Source of the DNA: Setophaga petechia
Lineage: Eukaryota > Chordata > Aves > Passeriformes > Parulidae
Reading direction: 5' to 3'
Length of the DNA: 64,000 bases
Assembly (NCBI GenBank): GCA_024362935.1
Contig: JANCRA010000124.1
Coordinates: 868,001-932,000 of the forward strand
Each line of letters begins with the position of its first letter. Positions within the stretch are counted from its first letter, which is position 1. Positions 47,171 to 61,689 of this stretch are shown in pieces. The notes under the pieces are model-generated. The model worked only from the letters and a program-made list of their open reading frames with translations. It was not told where the DNA came from and did no database searches. The position numbers and the translations under genes were made by a program.

Positions 47171-50100
47171 CCTCAAATGAGCTTAGTCACTGTGTCACCA
47201 TGGGAGGCTGAGAGTCTTGCAAAAGGGTGTTTAAGAGACAAGAATTTTACATGCGTTGCAGCATGTGGACATGGGAAAATACATTCTATTTTACTAAAAT
47301 CCTTCCATGGGACATTGAAAAACCTATGCATTTTCTTGATTTTGTTAGATAGACCAGCTGTGTGAGGAAAAACAGTTTCGCAGGAAACCATAAAACTGTT
47401 GACGTTAAAATAGCAAAACTAGCATTTTTAAAATAGAGGAGGAGGCCCATAGAAATGTCCCAATTATAAAAAGTATCAGACTTACAAGGTGTTATGGTAT
47501 GAGATAATATCTCCAGGGTAGAGGTATTATAATATGGATACAATGGCTTGATGCCTATTGACCACACAAAGGGGAATTTGGAGTTCCTGGTTATTAAGGG
47601 ATGGTTTCAAAAGCACACAGGTTACATGTAATAGTGAGGCAGGTTGATCAAGAAAGCACCAAGCTGGGAACTTTTCAAAATACTTCTGTTTCATCAGAAA
47701 ATGACCTATAAAGAAAAATATTTGCCAGGAAAATGATGTCTCTTCATGTAGTTTTCATCCAGCTTTCCAGAACATTTGATTTAAAAGTTTGAACCTAAGA
47801 TTATTTAATTTGGAGAAAAGTCTATATTATAAGTAAAACTAAACTGAATTTCTTTAAACTTAAAAATATTTTGTGTGCAAGTTGTCAAACCTGATGGAGA
47901 ATTCTAGTCCTATGAAAAGATCTGTAATGATATAAATAATTGTTTCTTTTCAACGTTTATTTGTAAAAACAACCCATATGTTTCTTTTGGGAAGAAGTTA
48001 AGTGCTACTTAGTTCATCTGCAAGATGTACTCCTCATCCTCTGATTAGAAACTATTATGAGGTGAAGTAGGTTCGTCTATAAAAGGACAAAGACAAATAC
48101 AACTTCTTTGCCATTGCAAGGTGAAGGCTAGAAATCTTCTAAAACAGAATCCAGATATAAGTATTTTAATTTCACTATTACATGTCCACCCTAACTCACC
48201 ACCAGCATGCTGTTTAGACACCTGCCTAGAAAAACAGAAATGAAAATTAAATAAAAATCTAAATCAGATAAAGTGGAGCCTGAAATGGCTCAATGCAAGT
48301 AATTGAGGTTTGGTACATAAATAAAAATATGGAATACAATATTTTTTAAGCAGATAGAGGGAGGAGAAGGAGAAAAATGTCATTTGCGAGGAGTATTACC
48401 TGAGTCATCATGCAATTAAAATCTGTGGGCTAATTCTGGGTCTATTCCACATGCTTTCTACCAGCTCCAGTGGTGATACACATTTCAAAACCTACCTCAG
48501 CTACCCATCACATTCTGCCTTTGGCATAAGGAAATTTTTCAACATTTCAAGGAAATTTTTCGTCCCTCCTGAGCTTTCTGTAAGGGGCAGGGCCAGTGAA
48601 AGTGAATGCGCTTTGAGACACTCACAGCACCCAACTAGTCTCACTTCTGGGGTGGTCCCTTGGGGACAAAGGCTGTGGATGTTAATTTCACTATCTCACG
48701 GCTACTTTAATTTACACTGGCAGCTGTTATCAGGTAATATCAAAATATAGCACATAAATATTATGAACCAGAGAATAACCACAGGAAGAAAACAAGCTTC
48801 ACTTTGTGCCTGCAGGTAAGACTGCTCTTGAATGCAAAACTAATAGACTGATTCTTTTAAAACAAGTCCCTTTAGACTGCAAGGCAATATACAAAAGGAA
48901 CTGAGTTTTGACTGAATCCACTTAACTCATGCTGGCTTAAGTCAGCCAATACTTGACCAAGGAATGTGAAAGGAGGAGACAGAAAACAAAAAGGATGATG
49001 TTGATTCAACAAAATGTTTTCTTGAAGATAAGTGATGCTATGCAAAAGGCCTGGCTTCTGTAAAAAAGTTTGTGGCAGCATGAATGACTTATAACAGGGA
49101 AGGAAACAAGGAGGGTGGTTCTGCTTTGCCACCTTGAGCACCTTCTTTCAAACCCAGATTTGTATCCTATCAAGAACCTTGAGTGATGTACCAGGAGCTG
49201 TACAACAGCATACAGTATTGTCATGGTACCACAAAAATCTTAAGATCATAGCACGTCTTAGAGATTCCTAGCAAGACAGACATCTCACTGAAGCCCAAAC
49301 TTTGCATATTCCTTTGTCCTTCCTGACCCTGCCCACAGTGCAAAAACTCCCAAAGCTCTATGATCCACTGTCAGAAGGTACCAAATTGTGCCTTTTAGAA
49401 GGAAACAAAGCTGCTTTCTCCTAGTATTGAAAATTTTACCCAAATAATGAGTGGGAAAAGTTATCTCGAGGGAAACAAAAAAGAAAAGAATTTCTGTAAT
49501 GAAGGCTGTATTCCAGTTTGCAGCTTTTTCTAGTAGTATAACACGTAAGAGCCTGCATCTTAAAATTCATGATGGATATTGGTCAGTTCTGGCCATTTCT
49601 CACCAGATATCCTCATTAAGTAATAATTACTAATTTAAAAATATTAGTAACCACATAAACTGTTTGACATATATCAGCAATCACTCTGAAACAACATGTT
49701 TTATTAACTGCTCAATTTATCCTGAATATCTGCACCAGTTACCTTACACAAGGAAATACAAAAATCCTTAACATAATGGACGGGTAAATACGTTTATAGG
49801 ACTATATATATTTAATATTTTTATGTGTATATTCACACGTGCACAGACACATACCCGAAAACAGTTCAGTGGAGTGTACTGAGTTTTCAGGAGAACTTGG
49901 CACTATTGAAGGTTTCTTAACAAATGAAACTGAAAAATGGTTGTCAAATAATGCAAACCAAAGCAAAGAACAACATACACAGTATTAAATATTTTGAGCT
50001 TACTGAGTTGCTTGCTTGGACTTGCAGGAGAAACCTGAAAACTGAGATACAGCCAGTATGAAACAGCACTTGAGAATTTTGTCTCCCACTAATGCATATT

Positions 50101-53100
50101 TTATCATTTATGTAAATTATGACTTTTCATGAAGGGTAATCTTCAAAGAGGTATAGAAAAGTCTGAGAGAGAGAGAGGTTGAGTAAGAGGAATAGATTGG
50201 GTACAGTCACAAAACAAGGGGTGGGGTGAGGAAACAACCTTGGCTCTGTGGGAGAAACACTCAACAGCATGATGGGGGCTAAACATGGCAGTGAGTCAGA
50301 GACAAGGCAGATTTTCTCCTAGGGGAAAGGGAGGGGAACATCAAGGACGGATGCAGGGAGCAATCTGAAAGTAAGAGTTTGTCTGATACAGGGAAAAAGA
50401 AAGTTTTAGGAGATGTGTGAGTGGCAGAGCAGGGAAGCAATGACACTATCAAAATGAAATCTGAAAATTCAGATTTTTTGATCTCCAAGTCTAAGTCATC
50501 CCCTAGAGATTTGTATCCCTCACTGTTGGCTGTAGGTAGTGTATTAGATAACACCTACTTCAAGGTTTCAGGTAGGAGCCCAAGGACAAATTGAAAAAAA
50601 AAAGTTTCCAGAAAATCAACTTATAAAACATACTCAGAAAAAATGTAGAATTTTTCCTGGTATTCATTGGTACAATGTATCCCCAAGCTTGAGCACTACT
50701 GCCTTAGAAGAAAAGAAGAGAAAAATGCTAGTACAAGTCATTACACAAAGTCCTGATGTTTTATAACCTTACAGTCTCTATAATGGTACAACCACCACTT
50801 GCCCAGTTTCCAACAAACAGACATGAACAAACTGAAGAGGTATGAGATGACCTCAATCAAGAGGAAAAGTCACTGTTCACATCCATCTATAGCTTGGTTA
50901 CAGAACAGAACAAACCTGGACCTTATTGAAGGACAGACTGCAACTGGCTGTATGTCAAAAGACAAGAGGCTACGAAGAAAACTCTTTGTCTGAGCACGGC
51001 CCTACTGTGTGAGCTGGGGAAGTTGCACTCAAAGAGAAGCAGGACAGAGAAAAGAATCAGATCCCCTTTGTCTCCTCTGCTGTTAGAAAAGCTGCTTTTA
51101 GCCGGAATCTGTGGGAGTTCTTGTTAGGTATCACCTCCTGCTTCTCCTGCTAAATGTATGAATACCAAGGCAGATGGATGTGAACCAAAAACAGCAGACA
51201 AATTCCCTTCTCACGCTTTGGAATGACAATGTGAGATAACTCCATCTCACTTTGTGGAACCTAATTCAAAGCTGGATTTTATTGAACACTTAACTTTGAC
51301 TATTACTCTTCTGCTAAAATGAGGTATATGGTGGTTTTCAATTTAATCGACAATTGTATTCAAGCTCTATTCGTTGACCATTTTATGAAAAAGAGCATCA
51401 AATAGGTCACTTATGATTAGTTCTTCCTGACTTTCAAAGTTCTTGTCATTTTCCATCAATATCAGAAAACCTTCTCATCCTTCTATCTCCAGGAAATTTG
51501 GGATTCAGAGTGAGATAAATAAACCATCATTGCTGTGGTGCATCTTTTTTAGTATAACCAAGAACCCACTCCTGTGAGTTCCTTAGCAAAGGAGGCTTGG
51601 TGTTGTTCCACGTGAAGGTAAAAACATCCATGGGGCTCTCCCCTGTGAAACACTGGACAGCCATCACATCCCTGCTTTTAATTGGCACCCACCCTCTGTT
51701 GATTCCTGAGGGCTCTAAAATTAACTACTGTTGGTTGGGAGGAGTTAGGGTAACCTCTGAAATTGAGTCTTGCAAAGACTTACATTCCAAGGAGCAGAAA
51801 ATAGTATAGTTGTGCAAGAGTCTGGATTATCGTATGAATACAGTGCGTTTAGACATAACCACTTTCTGTTAAACACAGCCCTGAAAAAAAGAAGGACTCC
51901 CTACTTTGCTTCTTCTAGAGAACCAAAGGAAAAAAATAAAAGAAATAGCACATTAACAGCTCTTGAAGTTCCTTCATACTGTCATTTATCTCACAGACAT
52001 GTATTAATCCTGTTATGACTAAAACAACATGGCTGAAGAGGACTAGGAAATTGAAGTCAAATGCACAGATCCATAGCTTTCCATTAGCAGATAGGTAGCA
52101 TTTGGAAATAGGAATCTCTATTATGCTAAGGCATGCTACTAGTACATTTGCTTGGCAAGAACATGTTTCAGAATAGTATTGAAAATTTTTCTCTCTGTTG
52201 TTGTACAAAACCTAGTTTTGTACAACAACAAATTCTGATAGGGTTCAGTGAAAAGGACCATCTCAAAACAATTTAATTTAAGCACTCTTTTAATTTTGCA
52301 TTGACTTATGAGCTATGTTTTCTTGGGGGAAAAATTGAGAAAAGCTAATATTAAATTCTAGAGCTGAAATACTAACTATGAGTAAAATACAAACCTGAGC
52401 AAGGGACAAAATTTCATTTATGCAATATTTACACTTGCATATACTCCTCCAAAAAGAGGGGTAACATAAGCACGCCTGCTCTACACAAAGATAAACTTCA
52501 AAGGAAATGTTGAATTCAGTACTCCACATTAATATTGTTACCTCAAGGTATAACTCTCTCCCTTCTTTTGTATTTTACACAGTAACAGTCTACCATTTAA
52601 CTCAGCAAGAAGAAATAACATCATAACAAGACAGCACCTATTCTGTTTGCAGGTTGCTTGTATTAAAAAACCAAAAAAAGTTGTTGTCTATAATTTAGTA
52701 AAGTACATGAATGTTCTGCAAACCAAATAAGCAATTCCCCAGTAGGAGATTATAGTCTGCATAAAACAAGATGTTTGCTCTAGGTGCTGCAATGACTAAT
52801 TTCTGTTTCCTAAGTCTTAGCATATCCTGGGGTGGACACCAACTTTTCTCAAGTGATGGATACCTGCTTTTAATCAAAAAAACCTGTCACAAGATAATTT
52901 TATTGTCATCAAGTTATTAATGCTATTAGGCATGGATAAATAGCACTACACAACAAAGCCACAAATAAACCCAAAACCTACATGCATTTCTTTTTGAGAA
53001 GAGTACTGCATAACACACAGATTAAAGCATGCGTAAGTTTAAACATTAAGGAGATATTATTAATGTCGTTTTACAACATTAGTTTCAGTGAGATTCATCA

Positions 53101-53896
53101 CATCCTTGAAATGAAGAGTAGAAATCAATCTGTGTTTTCTCTGTGATGACTTAGTAATTTTCACTCCAGAAAGTAATTCACATATAAGGGTTCCCTGTGC
53201 TGGTGACAGACTTGGCATTTGGTGACATTATAATTTCTTACATGTGCTCTAAACTTAGAGTACTAATATAAAAGTCTATACTGGCTTTCACCTTATAAGT
53301 GTATTTGCAACTTACAAGAATTCTATTTACAATTTCCATCAACTTCTGTTTTTTATGTGTATTTCACATACATTTCAGTAGAAATTTCTCTCTTTTCATT
53401 TGTTAAAAATTGTTTTTCCTTACATTCTTTTTTTTTTCTTTGAGGCAGAAAATAAAAAAGAATAGATCATAATTTTCTTTATCTGTGATCGATTAACTAG
53501 GATAAGTGGTTGAGACTTTATATAAAACTGACAGCTAATAAATACAGATTTTACAGTGCCTAGGACAAGTGAAAGTCTCTCTTGATTTAAAGCAAAATCC
53601 AGTTTAAAAGCAAAGAATCTCTCAGAGCATTTACAATGCAAATATTGCCACAAATGCATAAAAATCAATAAAGTCAATGATCCAGAAGCTGTAGATAAAA
53701 ATTTATACTGGATGTCTGGTACATAAAGATTCAAGCTGAAAGAAACATAGAGTAGAGAATTAACTAAGTGCAGCATCATTATTTTTAATAATTAGAAAGA
53801 AATGTTCCAAACCCCATTACAGAGGATCAATAAAAAAAGAAAGAGAGGAATCAGTCAGAGGTTTGAGGCTGCTACAGCATACTTCTATATTCAGAG
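47171..53896. other. AT-rich noncoding DNA
   Basis: No gene or clear repeat family apart from the hairpin at 52196-52230. A GA dinucleotide run (about 50166-50178) and AT-rich low-complexity DNA (about 49801-49830) are minor. The patch at about 48445-48710 is mildly GC-richer but unrecognised. Confidence 0.6.
52196..52230. repeat. Perfect 16-bp-arm hairpin with a 3-nt loop
   Basis: TGTTGTTGTACAAAAC (52196-52211) is followed by CTA and then its exact complement GTTTTGTACAACAACA (52215-52230). There are no mismatches. It is not part of any repeat I recognise. It would form a cruciform in DNA or a short stable stem in RNA. Confidence 0.95.
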
Positions 53897-54050
53897 GTCA
53901 CATAATTGTTTGGTTGGAAAGGCCCTTCAAGATCATTCAGGTCCAACTCCCTTGCTGTGGTCAGAGACACCTTCCAGTAACCCAGTGTGCTCAAAGCCCC
54001 ATCCAGACTGACCTTGACCCCTTCCAAAAGCAGAGCTTTCTGCAAAGGAC
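53897..54050 (-). mobile_element. CR1 LINE 3'-end fragment (minus strand)
   Basis: The order is CACATAATTGTTTGGTTGG, AAAGGCCCTTCAAGATCATTC, GGTCCAACTCCCTTGC, GACACCTTCCAGTAACCCAG, TGCTCAAAGCCCCATCCAGA and CCTTGACCCCTTCC. This is the well-known inverted CR1 3' end (GATGATCTTTAAGGTCCCTTCCAACC in sense). The match fades after 54040. Two overlapping plus frames of about 70 codons run through it and are artefacts. Confidence 0.92.
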
Positions 54051-57000
54051 AAATACTTTTTTAACCTGGCATTTTTAGATGCCAGAATATGGTGAAAGGC
54101 CAAGTCTGAGTAACAACAAAAATAGGTACTTTATGAGAAAATTGGGCACTTATGGGAAAATTGACCAGTCTCCTAAAAAATTAATATTTTGGCAAAATGA
54201 AAAAATAAAAAGAAAAAAAATGGAGTCAAGCTTTTTAGCCTCTGGGTTGAAACAAGATACACAGAAAGTTATTATGATACTTTTGAAAATATTTCCTCTG
54301 GGAAATACCAATACAGAGAATACTTAAGAAGAAGAGAACTCTATACTCATTCCAAGTATCAATATTTTATTTCTATGTTGATTGGAAATAAGAACACATG
54401 TAAGGAGCAAGGCAAAATAGAAACCATCATCTAGAAAACAATACCACTTACTCAAAAAATTTCATGCCTGTAGTGTGGCTCATTGAACATAATCATAGCA
54501 AAGCTATTTTCAGACATGGCATTATCAATATCATAGACCAAGAGCTGAAAGAACCAAAAATTATCTAAAATTGGCAAAGCACTTAAATGTGTGCATAACC
54601 CTAGAGGCAACAGCAGTCCAACTCACTACAGCAGCAATATGCAGCAACATGCCAGAGGACTTTGCTGAACACATTTCAGTCACACACTGGAAAATTCTCA
54701 CTGACAAAGAAAATTACTCTGGCGTTTACTTCCTTTTAAAATCTTCCTACACAAGGGTGCTTTGTCAAGAAAAAAACCCCCAAAAACTAAATAGAAACGA
54801 AATCAACCTTTTTTTAAGAAGTTGGTAGGGAATCTTTTTAAACCCGAAAACATTGTGGGGCAGTACAAAACACTACTTCCTTTCTGCCTTCTTCCAACCA
54901 AGCAGTAAATGTACTCACTGCTCTGAAAACACTGCTCAGTTTTGGGGTGTGCAGTCCCTAGTGAGTTCCTGCTGCTGCACTGCCTGCTGGCAGCAGGACC
55001 CACTTCAGAGAGAGCCTCAGAAGCCCTGAAGTCACAGATTGCTCCTGCAATCCCAGTCAGTGCATAATACAACTCTCAGTTTGTCCAGAAGGGTCTGAGA
55101 AGAGCTAATTTGATGTCACAGGATTAGATAATGGACACTTGCATAATTGCTGCCCCTTTGGGTCACATGTCAGCCTGTGATGCTGCATGGACACCCTTCA
55201 AGTTCAGTGGATGCTTCCAGGCCTTTCTCACCTGCCTCTTCCCAGCATGTTTTGACAGGCCACGGGTCAAAATACAATGATGAGACTTTGCTTTCAAAAA
55301 AAATCACGAAGTGAAGCACATTATTTAACTTCTTATCAAAGTATAAGGAAACTATAAATATTCACTGTGTGAATAAGAAGTTGTTTTAGCATACACACAT
55401 ATTACTACTCTTGACAGGAGCATAATGCATAAACTTAAGACAAATATTTACAATTTAAATGTGAGATTAATTTATCCTATTTTTTCTTTTGTAGGTCATC
55501 TTTTGTCAGCAAAGTCATATCAGTCATGATGACAAAGTTCTCGTCATTTTAATGTTATTATGTATTTTGTCTTTGTTTGCTAACAATGAACAGGAGTTAA
55601 AAAATATTTCACTCATAAGAAAATTTATATTTATGTTGTTGTCTTAAATTAAAACCTACATGCCTATTTCACATACTTTCCTTTTCTATGTCTTTCCCAA
55701 CAGAGGACCTCAGTTCTGCCAAATGTAGTCAGAAGAGAAATTTTGCTTACACCAATTCCAAAGATATCCATTAAATGAATAGTTTCAAAGCCAAAGTACA
55801 ATTCAAATGAAGACAGCCAATCAGAAGAAGTGATAACTTTCTAAAACTTCGGCATTTTACATCTCTTTGGTGGATTATCTTTCATAGGCTTGAGATTCAG
55901 TCAATTATTGTACTACATATAAATTAAACAAGCCCTAAGACACACACTGTAGCACAAACTGCAAATATAATCAAGTCTAATTCTTTACTGTCTATCTTGT
56001 AAACATTAATTTATCAATGCAGTCCAGCAAGGATTTTTTACCTCCTTGCACATAGAGATATTTCACAGAGGCCAATGAAATTTCTGTGAGGAGGGAGACT
56101 CAGTATAATCACACACTTCAGGACTTGCTTACAGGTTAGGATTTACAAAATACACTACATACACTGTATATATGCACTTCCTGAACACATGCAGCATTGA
56201 ACTTCTGCTGCTCTCTTCACTATTTAGTGAATTATTTCTTCTCTTCACTCTTTTTCTATGTTTTTTGTAACTAATACAATAAAGGTTTTGTAACTAATTA
56301 AAAAAAAACCAAACAAAACACTCCAAATTTGCATAAAGGATTTTTGCTCTTTTCACCTAAAAAGAAGAAGTAGTCATAACCAGTACTTTGGAGTCCTCTA
56401 ATCTGATGGCCTAGTGCCAGTAGCTAACAGATCATACATGAGGACAACAAGAAGTTAATTACTGTGAATAAACCTAGTTCTTTTTATGACTCATTCACTC
56501 TCAATGAGGATTTCCTTGTCCCAACTGTTAAAACAGTACAGTCATTTCACTTTTGAAAATTAATATAAATTCCATAGCTCTGCTGCCGTCAGAAATGACA
56601 ACACCCATCCAATGTTAAAACTTGAGCATTTTTTTCCAATTCCCAGAAGAGACAGTTATATTACATATGCTACTTGATCCTGTGGTCTCTATTCATAAGA
56701 GTATTTTTTCTGCTTAATGACTTTGACACAGATGCCCTTGAGTTAAAACTGTTGCAATGTGTGGGCTTTCTTCAGGGTGACACAGAGCAGGGAATCTCAA
56801 ACATGTCCTGCAGAACTTGAATAAGAGCTTAGAAAATTACTTTATAAATCTTTACCATCACAGAGCAGACACATTTTGCTGCCTGCTCTCTAGCATGATG
56901 TCCTATTCTCTATTTGGCCCTCCCTGAATACAATTTTAAAAACTCTGCTTCAGGCTTGGTCCCATAATACAAGGAAGACATTCTGAATATTGTGCAGTGA

Positions 57001-60000
57001 ATTGAGTCAAGAAATCAAGAGTAGAGAGGAAAAATTGTGCTGTCACTGTGTCTGGTGGCAACCCCCCAAATTCCCTCCCTCCCATAAAGAAGCCAAGGAA
57101 CAACATCACCTACAGAAAACCCATCTATCCTGTGATGGTCGAACTCTTTTTAGACAGAAATAGGTCCGCAATTTTAAAGAAGAGAGAGTTCCTGATTTCA
57201 TTTTGCCAGGGCTGTATCTGCTGTGGGTCTCCCAGAAGAGCTGTCACACAGGTATTGCTTGTCATAGACTCCCTACCACTCCTGATAGAGAAGATATGGC
57301 ATATTTTGATAAATTTTTCTGCTTTCCATTTATGACATCAATGTTCTGCTACTATTATTTTTTTTCCCCTGATTTCATGCCATTTGCAGTGAAAAAATTT
57401 AATGGAAAAGAGTTTGAAGACATGGAGGAGGAATCCTGAAAGTAACTGGAAATCATTTGTTACTTACAACAAACTTCTTTAATCCAAGATAAGGAGCTTA
57501 CATACCTTTACATATCCCATTACTTTATTCCTGTCCTGCACTTACTATTATGTGCTTCAAAGACTGTAACTTACATAATTATTGTGTGGCATTTGTCTGA
57601 TAAATGACCACAAGGAAGGGAGCACAGTAAATGAATTAATGAGATCCCATGTTTGTGAGATTTTATGCTATGATTGTATGAGTTATAAGATTTCTTATTA
57701 CTTTTGATGGTCTGGAGAGCAACCTACAAAGCATCTACAGATGTGATTTTTCATTTTGTTATTTTATATATTAACTAACTATATATGAAGACTAAACAAT
57801 CATCAAAATAATGTACAAATAATTAAAGTATTTTTCTTGAGAAGGTCAGACACTGTAACTCTCCCTTTTTAATTAAAGAAAATTAAGTTTCTTTAATTTA
57901 GAAATTAAAGTGACTAAAAAATCTATACACAACAAAGATTGAAAGAGAAGAAGAAAACAAACAAACAAAAATAGTAACAGTTATATTTAATGTCTTAGAA
58001 AACACACTTCACCGCCAAGAAATACTCCTGTGATGCAGAGAGAGTCAGTCACCAAGAACACATTAAGACTGAGCTGCTGAAGCTGCTGTTCTATATTTTA
58101 GAAGGCTGTTCACAACCCAGTTTGTTTCCCTGGCACAAGGCACACTCCCCACAGTTTACCGAGGGTAGTGGTTTGATGAAAAGCTTTTAACTAGATTTTT
58201 CACCCTTAAACCATACTGTGAATTCTCACTCTAATGTGCAGAGTTAATGCAGCCTCTTAAGAACGTTACAGGACAAAAATATATAAACATTCCCTTTTAT
58301 TTTAATTTAAAACATCTTAAATAGTGTTTATGAATGTGGACGAAGATCCCTTGGTCCTTCATTATGCAAAAACCCCCCATCCCTCTCATTTTCTAAGCAG
58401 GAAGGATGGATGCAAAGGGAGACTAAAAGCATATCAACATTTTTTCAGTGCAGAGCACTGAGAAAATCATAAGGAAACACTGGAATCAGGGCAAAGGGCT
58501 AAGCATGTCTGACTTCCCTGAAAAACTACCTTTGAATCAATATTCCAAGAAACCTAAATGGGACAGAAATACCACATTCATACAGTTTTCATGATAGACA
58601 TGAAAGGACAGAAAAAGAATAAAAATCTGCTTATGTCTTTCAGGGCTTACTAATACACAGGGAATGGGGACAGAGAGTCTCTTCAATGGTGCAGTTCAGA
58701 TAGCTGATGAAGAGTATCTTACAAGGAGCCGCAGTTACATACAAATATTGTTCACAGAGCCATCCTTGAATGAGAGCTAGTCAGCAAGTCACAGTTGTGT
58801 AATGCACTATCTTGAGAGCAGAAACAAAGATGTTTACAAAGACATCAAAACTAAAAGACAAGCAGTTCTTCCACAGGAGGAGACAGACCCCAGCTGCATG
58901 TTGTACAGGTAGCACAACTCTTATTTCCACTCTAGCTGCTGAGAGACATCATCCCTCATCAAATATTTTGTTTCCTAATTTCAACCCTTCATTAAACCTA
59001 AGTGTCTTTAATCCAGGCAGGGCCATATTTTAAGTCTTATTTTTAATTGCTCTTTTGAGGCCTAACAGTGGCACAACTGCACACATTTGTGAGGCAACAC
59101 CTTTGCTGAGGGCAATGCCTCCTGAGCACAGCTCACCTGCACCCACACCAGGACTTCTGACTAAGGGATGATTAATACCTGTAAAAAGAGATAGGCTTCC
59201 TCTTGAACGTAACAGGGGCTTAAAGCAAACACTAAAGGGCAGTGACAATAGGAGGGTAATCACCTGTATCAGTGCACGTTAACCAGCTTATTGTGCAACC
59301 CTAAATCACGGGAGATAAGACTTTGCCCAGGAACTCAATGAGATCTAAAGGTGTGGGAAAATAATGTTGATTCATTACTTTGACGGGAGAAGACAAATGT
59401 TCAGTATGCAAAGTGAATCCAAGCGTTTTTGGCCTTGCATCACTTCCTCTGGCAGCATTCTTGTTCCTTTTGTATCCTTTGACATGAAGTACCTCTGATT
59501 TAGATTGATTCCAACTCAGCTTTCCCAGAAAATTCAGTGTGTTTCTATTTGTTGTATGTATCTCAGTTGATTGCCAGGACTCTCTTTCCAGATACAGTTT
59601 GAATACCAACTAAGAAAAAGCATCAAGATTGTCAGAAAGAGAGCCATGCAGATTATCTCACAGCAAAAAGAGCAAGAAATTTGGGTGACGGACTCATGAT
59701 AGGGTCACTGTTTTGATTCCAGCTCTAAGGACACCAGTGTGCCAGAAGCACCAGACCTACTGACGATGCAAAGTCTAATTTCTCAGTCAGCTCCCCATTA
59801 TTGGATATATCACTTAGAACTCTGAATTTTTTCAGAAAAATACCTGGTATCTCAGGTTTTGCTTGATTGCTTTCCTGTCTACTCTGAAAGAGTTAAAATG
59901 CCATCATTTCACCATGCATTGCTAGGCATGAAAGTATTTTGAGGTAACATGGATTTTCCATAGGGCAACAAGAACAAATCTATCCTTCTACTTCTGCTTG

Positions 60001-60403
60001 CAAGGTCATATGTATAGCTGTCTTTGTAAAAGTGTAAATAATAAAGGTATAGGTAATAAGGCAGCAGAAATATTTCCAATCAGAAGTCTTCTTGTGTCTC
60101 TTGCATAAGATGACAGTTTTATAATTTTGTATACAGCTATATTTAATAATACACTTATATGAAATTGTAAAATCAGTTCAGAAGAATGAATGATTCAACA
60201 TCCTGTTAAATGGAAAAAGTTGCACAGAGGGCTGCTGGTACAGCTTAAAATATAAGACTTTGAGCGAAAAAGGCCCAAAACATTCAAAATGAAGGGGTTT
60301 GAAGTGAAGCCTTGTTCTGTCGTTGTACCATATTTCCCTGTTTCCCTCCTTCTTCCTCCTAGACTGAAGTTCAACAGCTCATCTCAGCCATATCACTAAA
60401 CTC
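54051..60403. other. AT-rich noncoding DNA with one faint CR1 trace
   Basis: At about 54528-54585, ATCATAGACC...GAGCTGAAAGAACC...AAAATTATCTA resembles a very degraded inverted CR1 end (confidence about 0.4). It may be an older neighbour of the fragment above. The patch at about 54880-55070 is GC-richer but unrecognised. No frame above 102 codons is present and none looks coding. Confidence 0.55.
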
Positions 60404-60602
60404 CCTTCCTTCCTTCCTTCCTTCCTTCCTTCCTTCCTTCCTTCCTTCCTTCCTTCCTTCCTTCCTTCCTTCCTTCCTTCCTTCCTTCCTTCCTGCCTTC
60501 CTGCCTTCCTTCCTTCCTTCCTTCCTTCCTTCCTTCCTTCCTTCCTTCCTTCCTTCCTTCCTTCCTGCCTTCCTGCCTTCCTGCCTTCCTGCCTGCCTTC
60601 CT
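60404..60602. repeat. (CCTT)n microsatellite with CCTG variants
   Basis: About 200 bp of nearly pure CCTT tetramers on plus (AAGG on minus), with CCTG variant units clustered at 60494-60505 and 60561-60598. A CT-rich flank (CTCCCTCTCTCC) continues to about 60622. The asymmetric purine/pyrimidine tract can adopt triplex DNA. Minus-strand frames of 78, 92 and 149 codons made of Lys-Glu-Gly-Arg repeats come solely from this tract. Confidence 0.98.
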
Positions 60603-61604
60603 CCCTCTCTCCCTCTCTCTCTGCTGTGGCAATGGTTACCCCATATATACCCCCCATTCTCTGCAGGGAACACTGGGTTCAAGGTCACACTCAATAACCA
60701 GTTATTTTGAGACAGAAGCTTAAATCTACCTCTCTCTGAAGGGATTCTTGGTGGCACAAACAAGTTGAATATCACACTGTTGAAGCCATTGCCTATGCTC
60801 TTCTCACAGGCAAAGGCCAAAATGGTAGTAAATTCTACTCTAAGAAAATTTGTTCCTGTTGTGTTGGTTTGGGGAATACAGACCAGCTGCTGGGGACACC
60901 TAGTTCATATTACTCTGAATTTGGAATGTGAAAACTAGTATGCAATCACGTGAAGCTAAACAGAAAATCTCAGAGTCCTTCAAAGGAGAAAAGGCTTTTC
61001 TTATGCAGAAAATCCTCTTTGGCTTTAAGTAGAATAGGCCTACTTCACTAGAGATACTATAACACATAAAAGATTACTTCTTAAGAGAAACTTAATATTA
61101 AAAAAATTACTTGTTCTCCCTACCCAGCTGTTGTTTCCCCAGGCATTAAGTTTAAAAAATACATCTTCTGCTATTTTTTTCAAAAATATTCCATTTATAG
61201 TTTGCAAATTGAGAAACATTAGAAAGGAGATACAAGCATAGGAAATTACATGGAACCTTCACAGGATGTAAAAGAGGTGCTGTAACCACAATTTCTTCTA
61301 GCAAATGTGTATAGTGTTCAAAGACCTTGGAAATGGGCTCATTATATGTACTGTGATTAATTATGTGTCTTGTAAGCTGAAGATTCTCTCTGAGAAAAAC
61401 AATTTCATGTAAGAAACAGTGTTTTTTTTTAAAAGATAAGTTTGTCTTTGGGGTTTCTCCTATCACATGAAAAATAATGTGACTACAGGTGGCAAGTGCT
61501 GATGTAGTATAAAGCAATTCTGCTTGTTCAAATTAGCTCAGAAAACTTTGTAGCTTTAATTTTGTTTAAAAGGCTGCAGTCAAGATCAAGTATGGTTAAT
61601 CCAC

Positions 61605-61689
61605 ACAATTATAATTTATATTATATCAATTTATATCTAATTATTATATCTATTATTATATCTAATTATGTATCAGTAATGATACATAA
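61605..61689. repeat. AT-rich TATATCTAATTAT repeat ending in a hairpin
   Basis: Units of TATATCTAATTAT/TATATCTATTAT recur at 61635-61670. The end of the patch forms a 10-bp-arm stem, TTATGTATCA-GTAA-TGATACATAA (61666-61689). Confidence 0.75.

Noticed and set aside
60371..60820. 149-codon minus-strand frame with Lys-Glu-Gly-Arg repeats
   Set aside because: Translation of the AAGG microsatellite; frames without stops are inevitable there.
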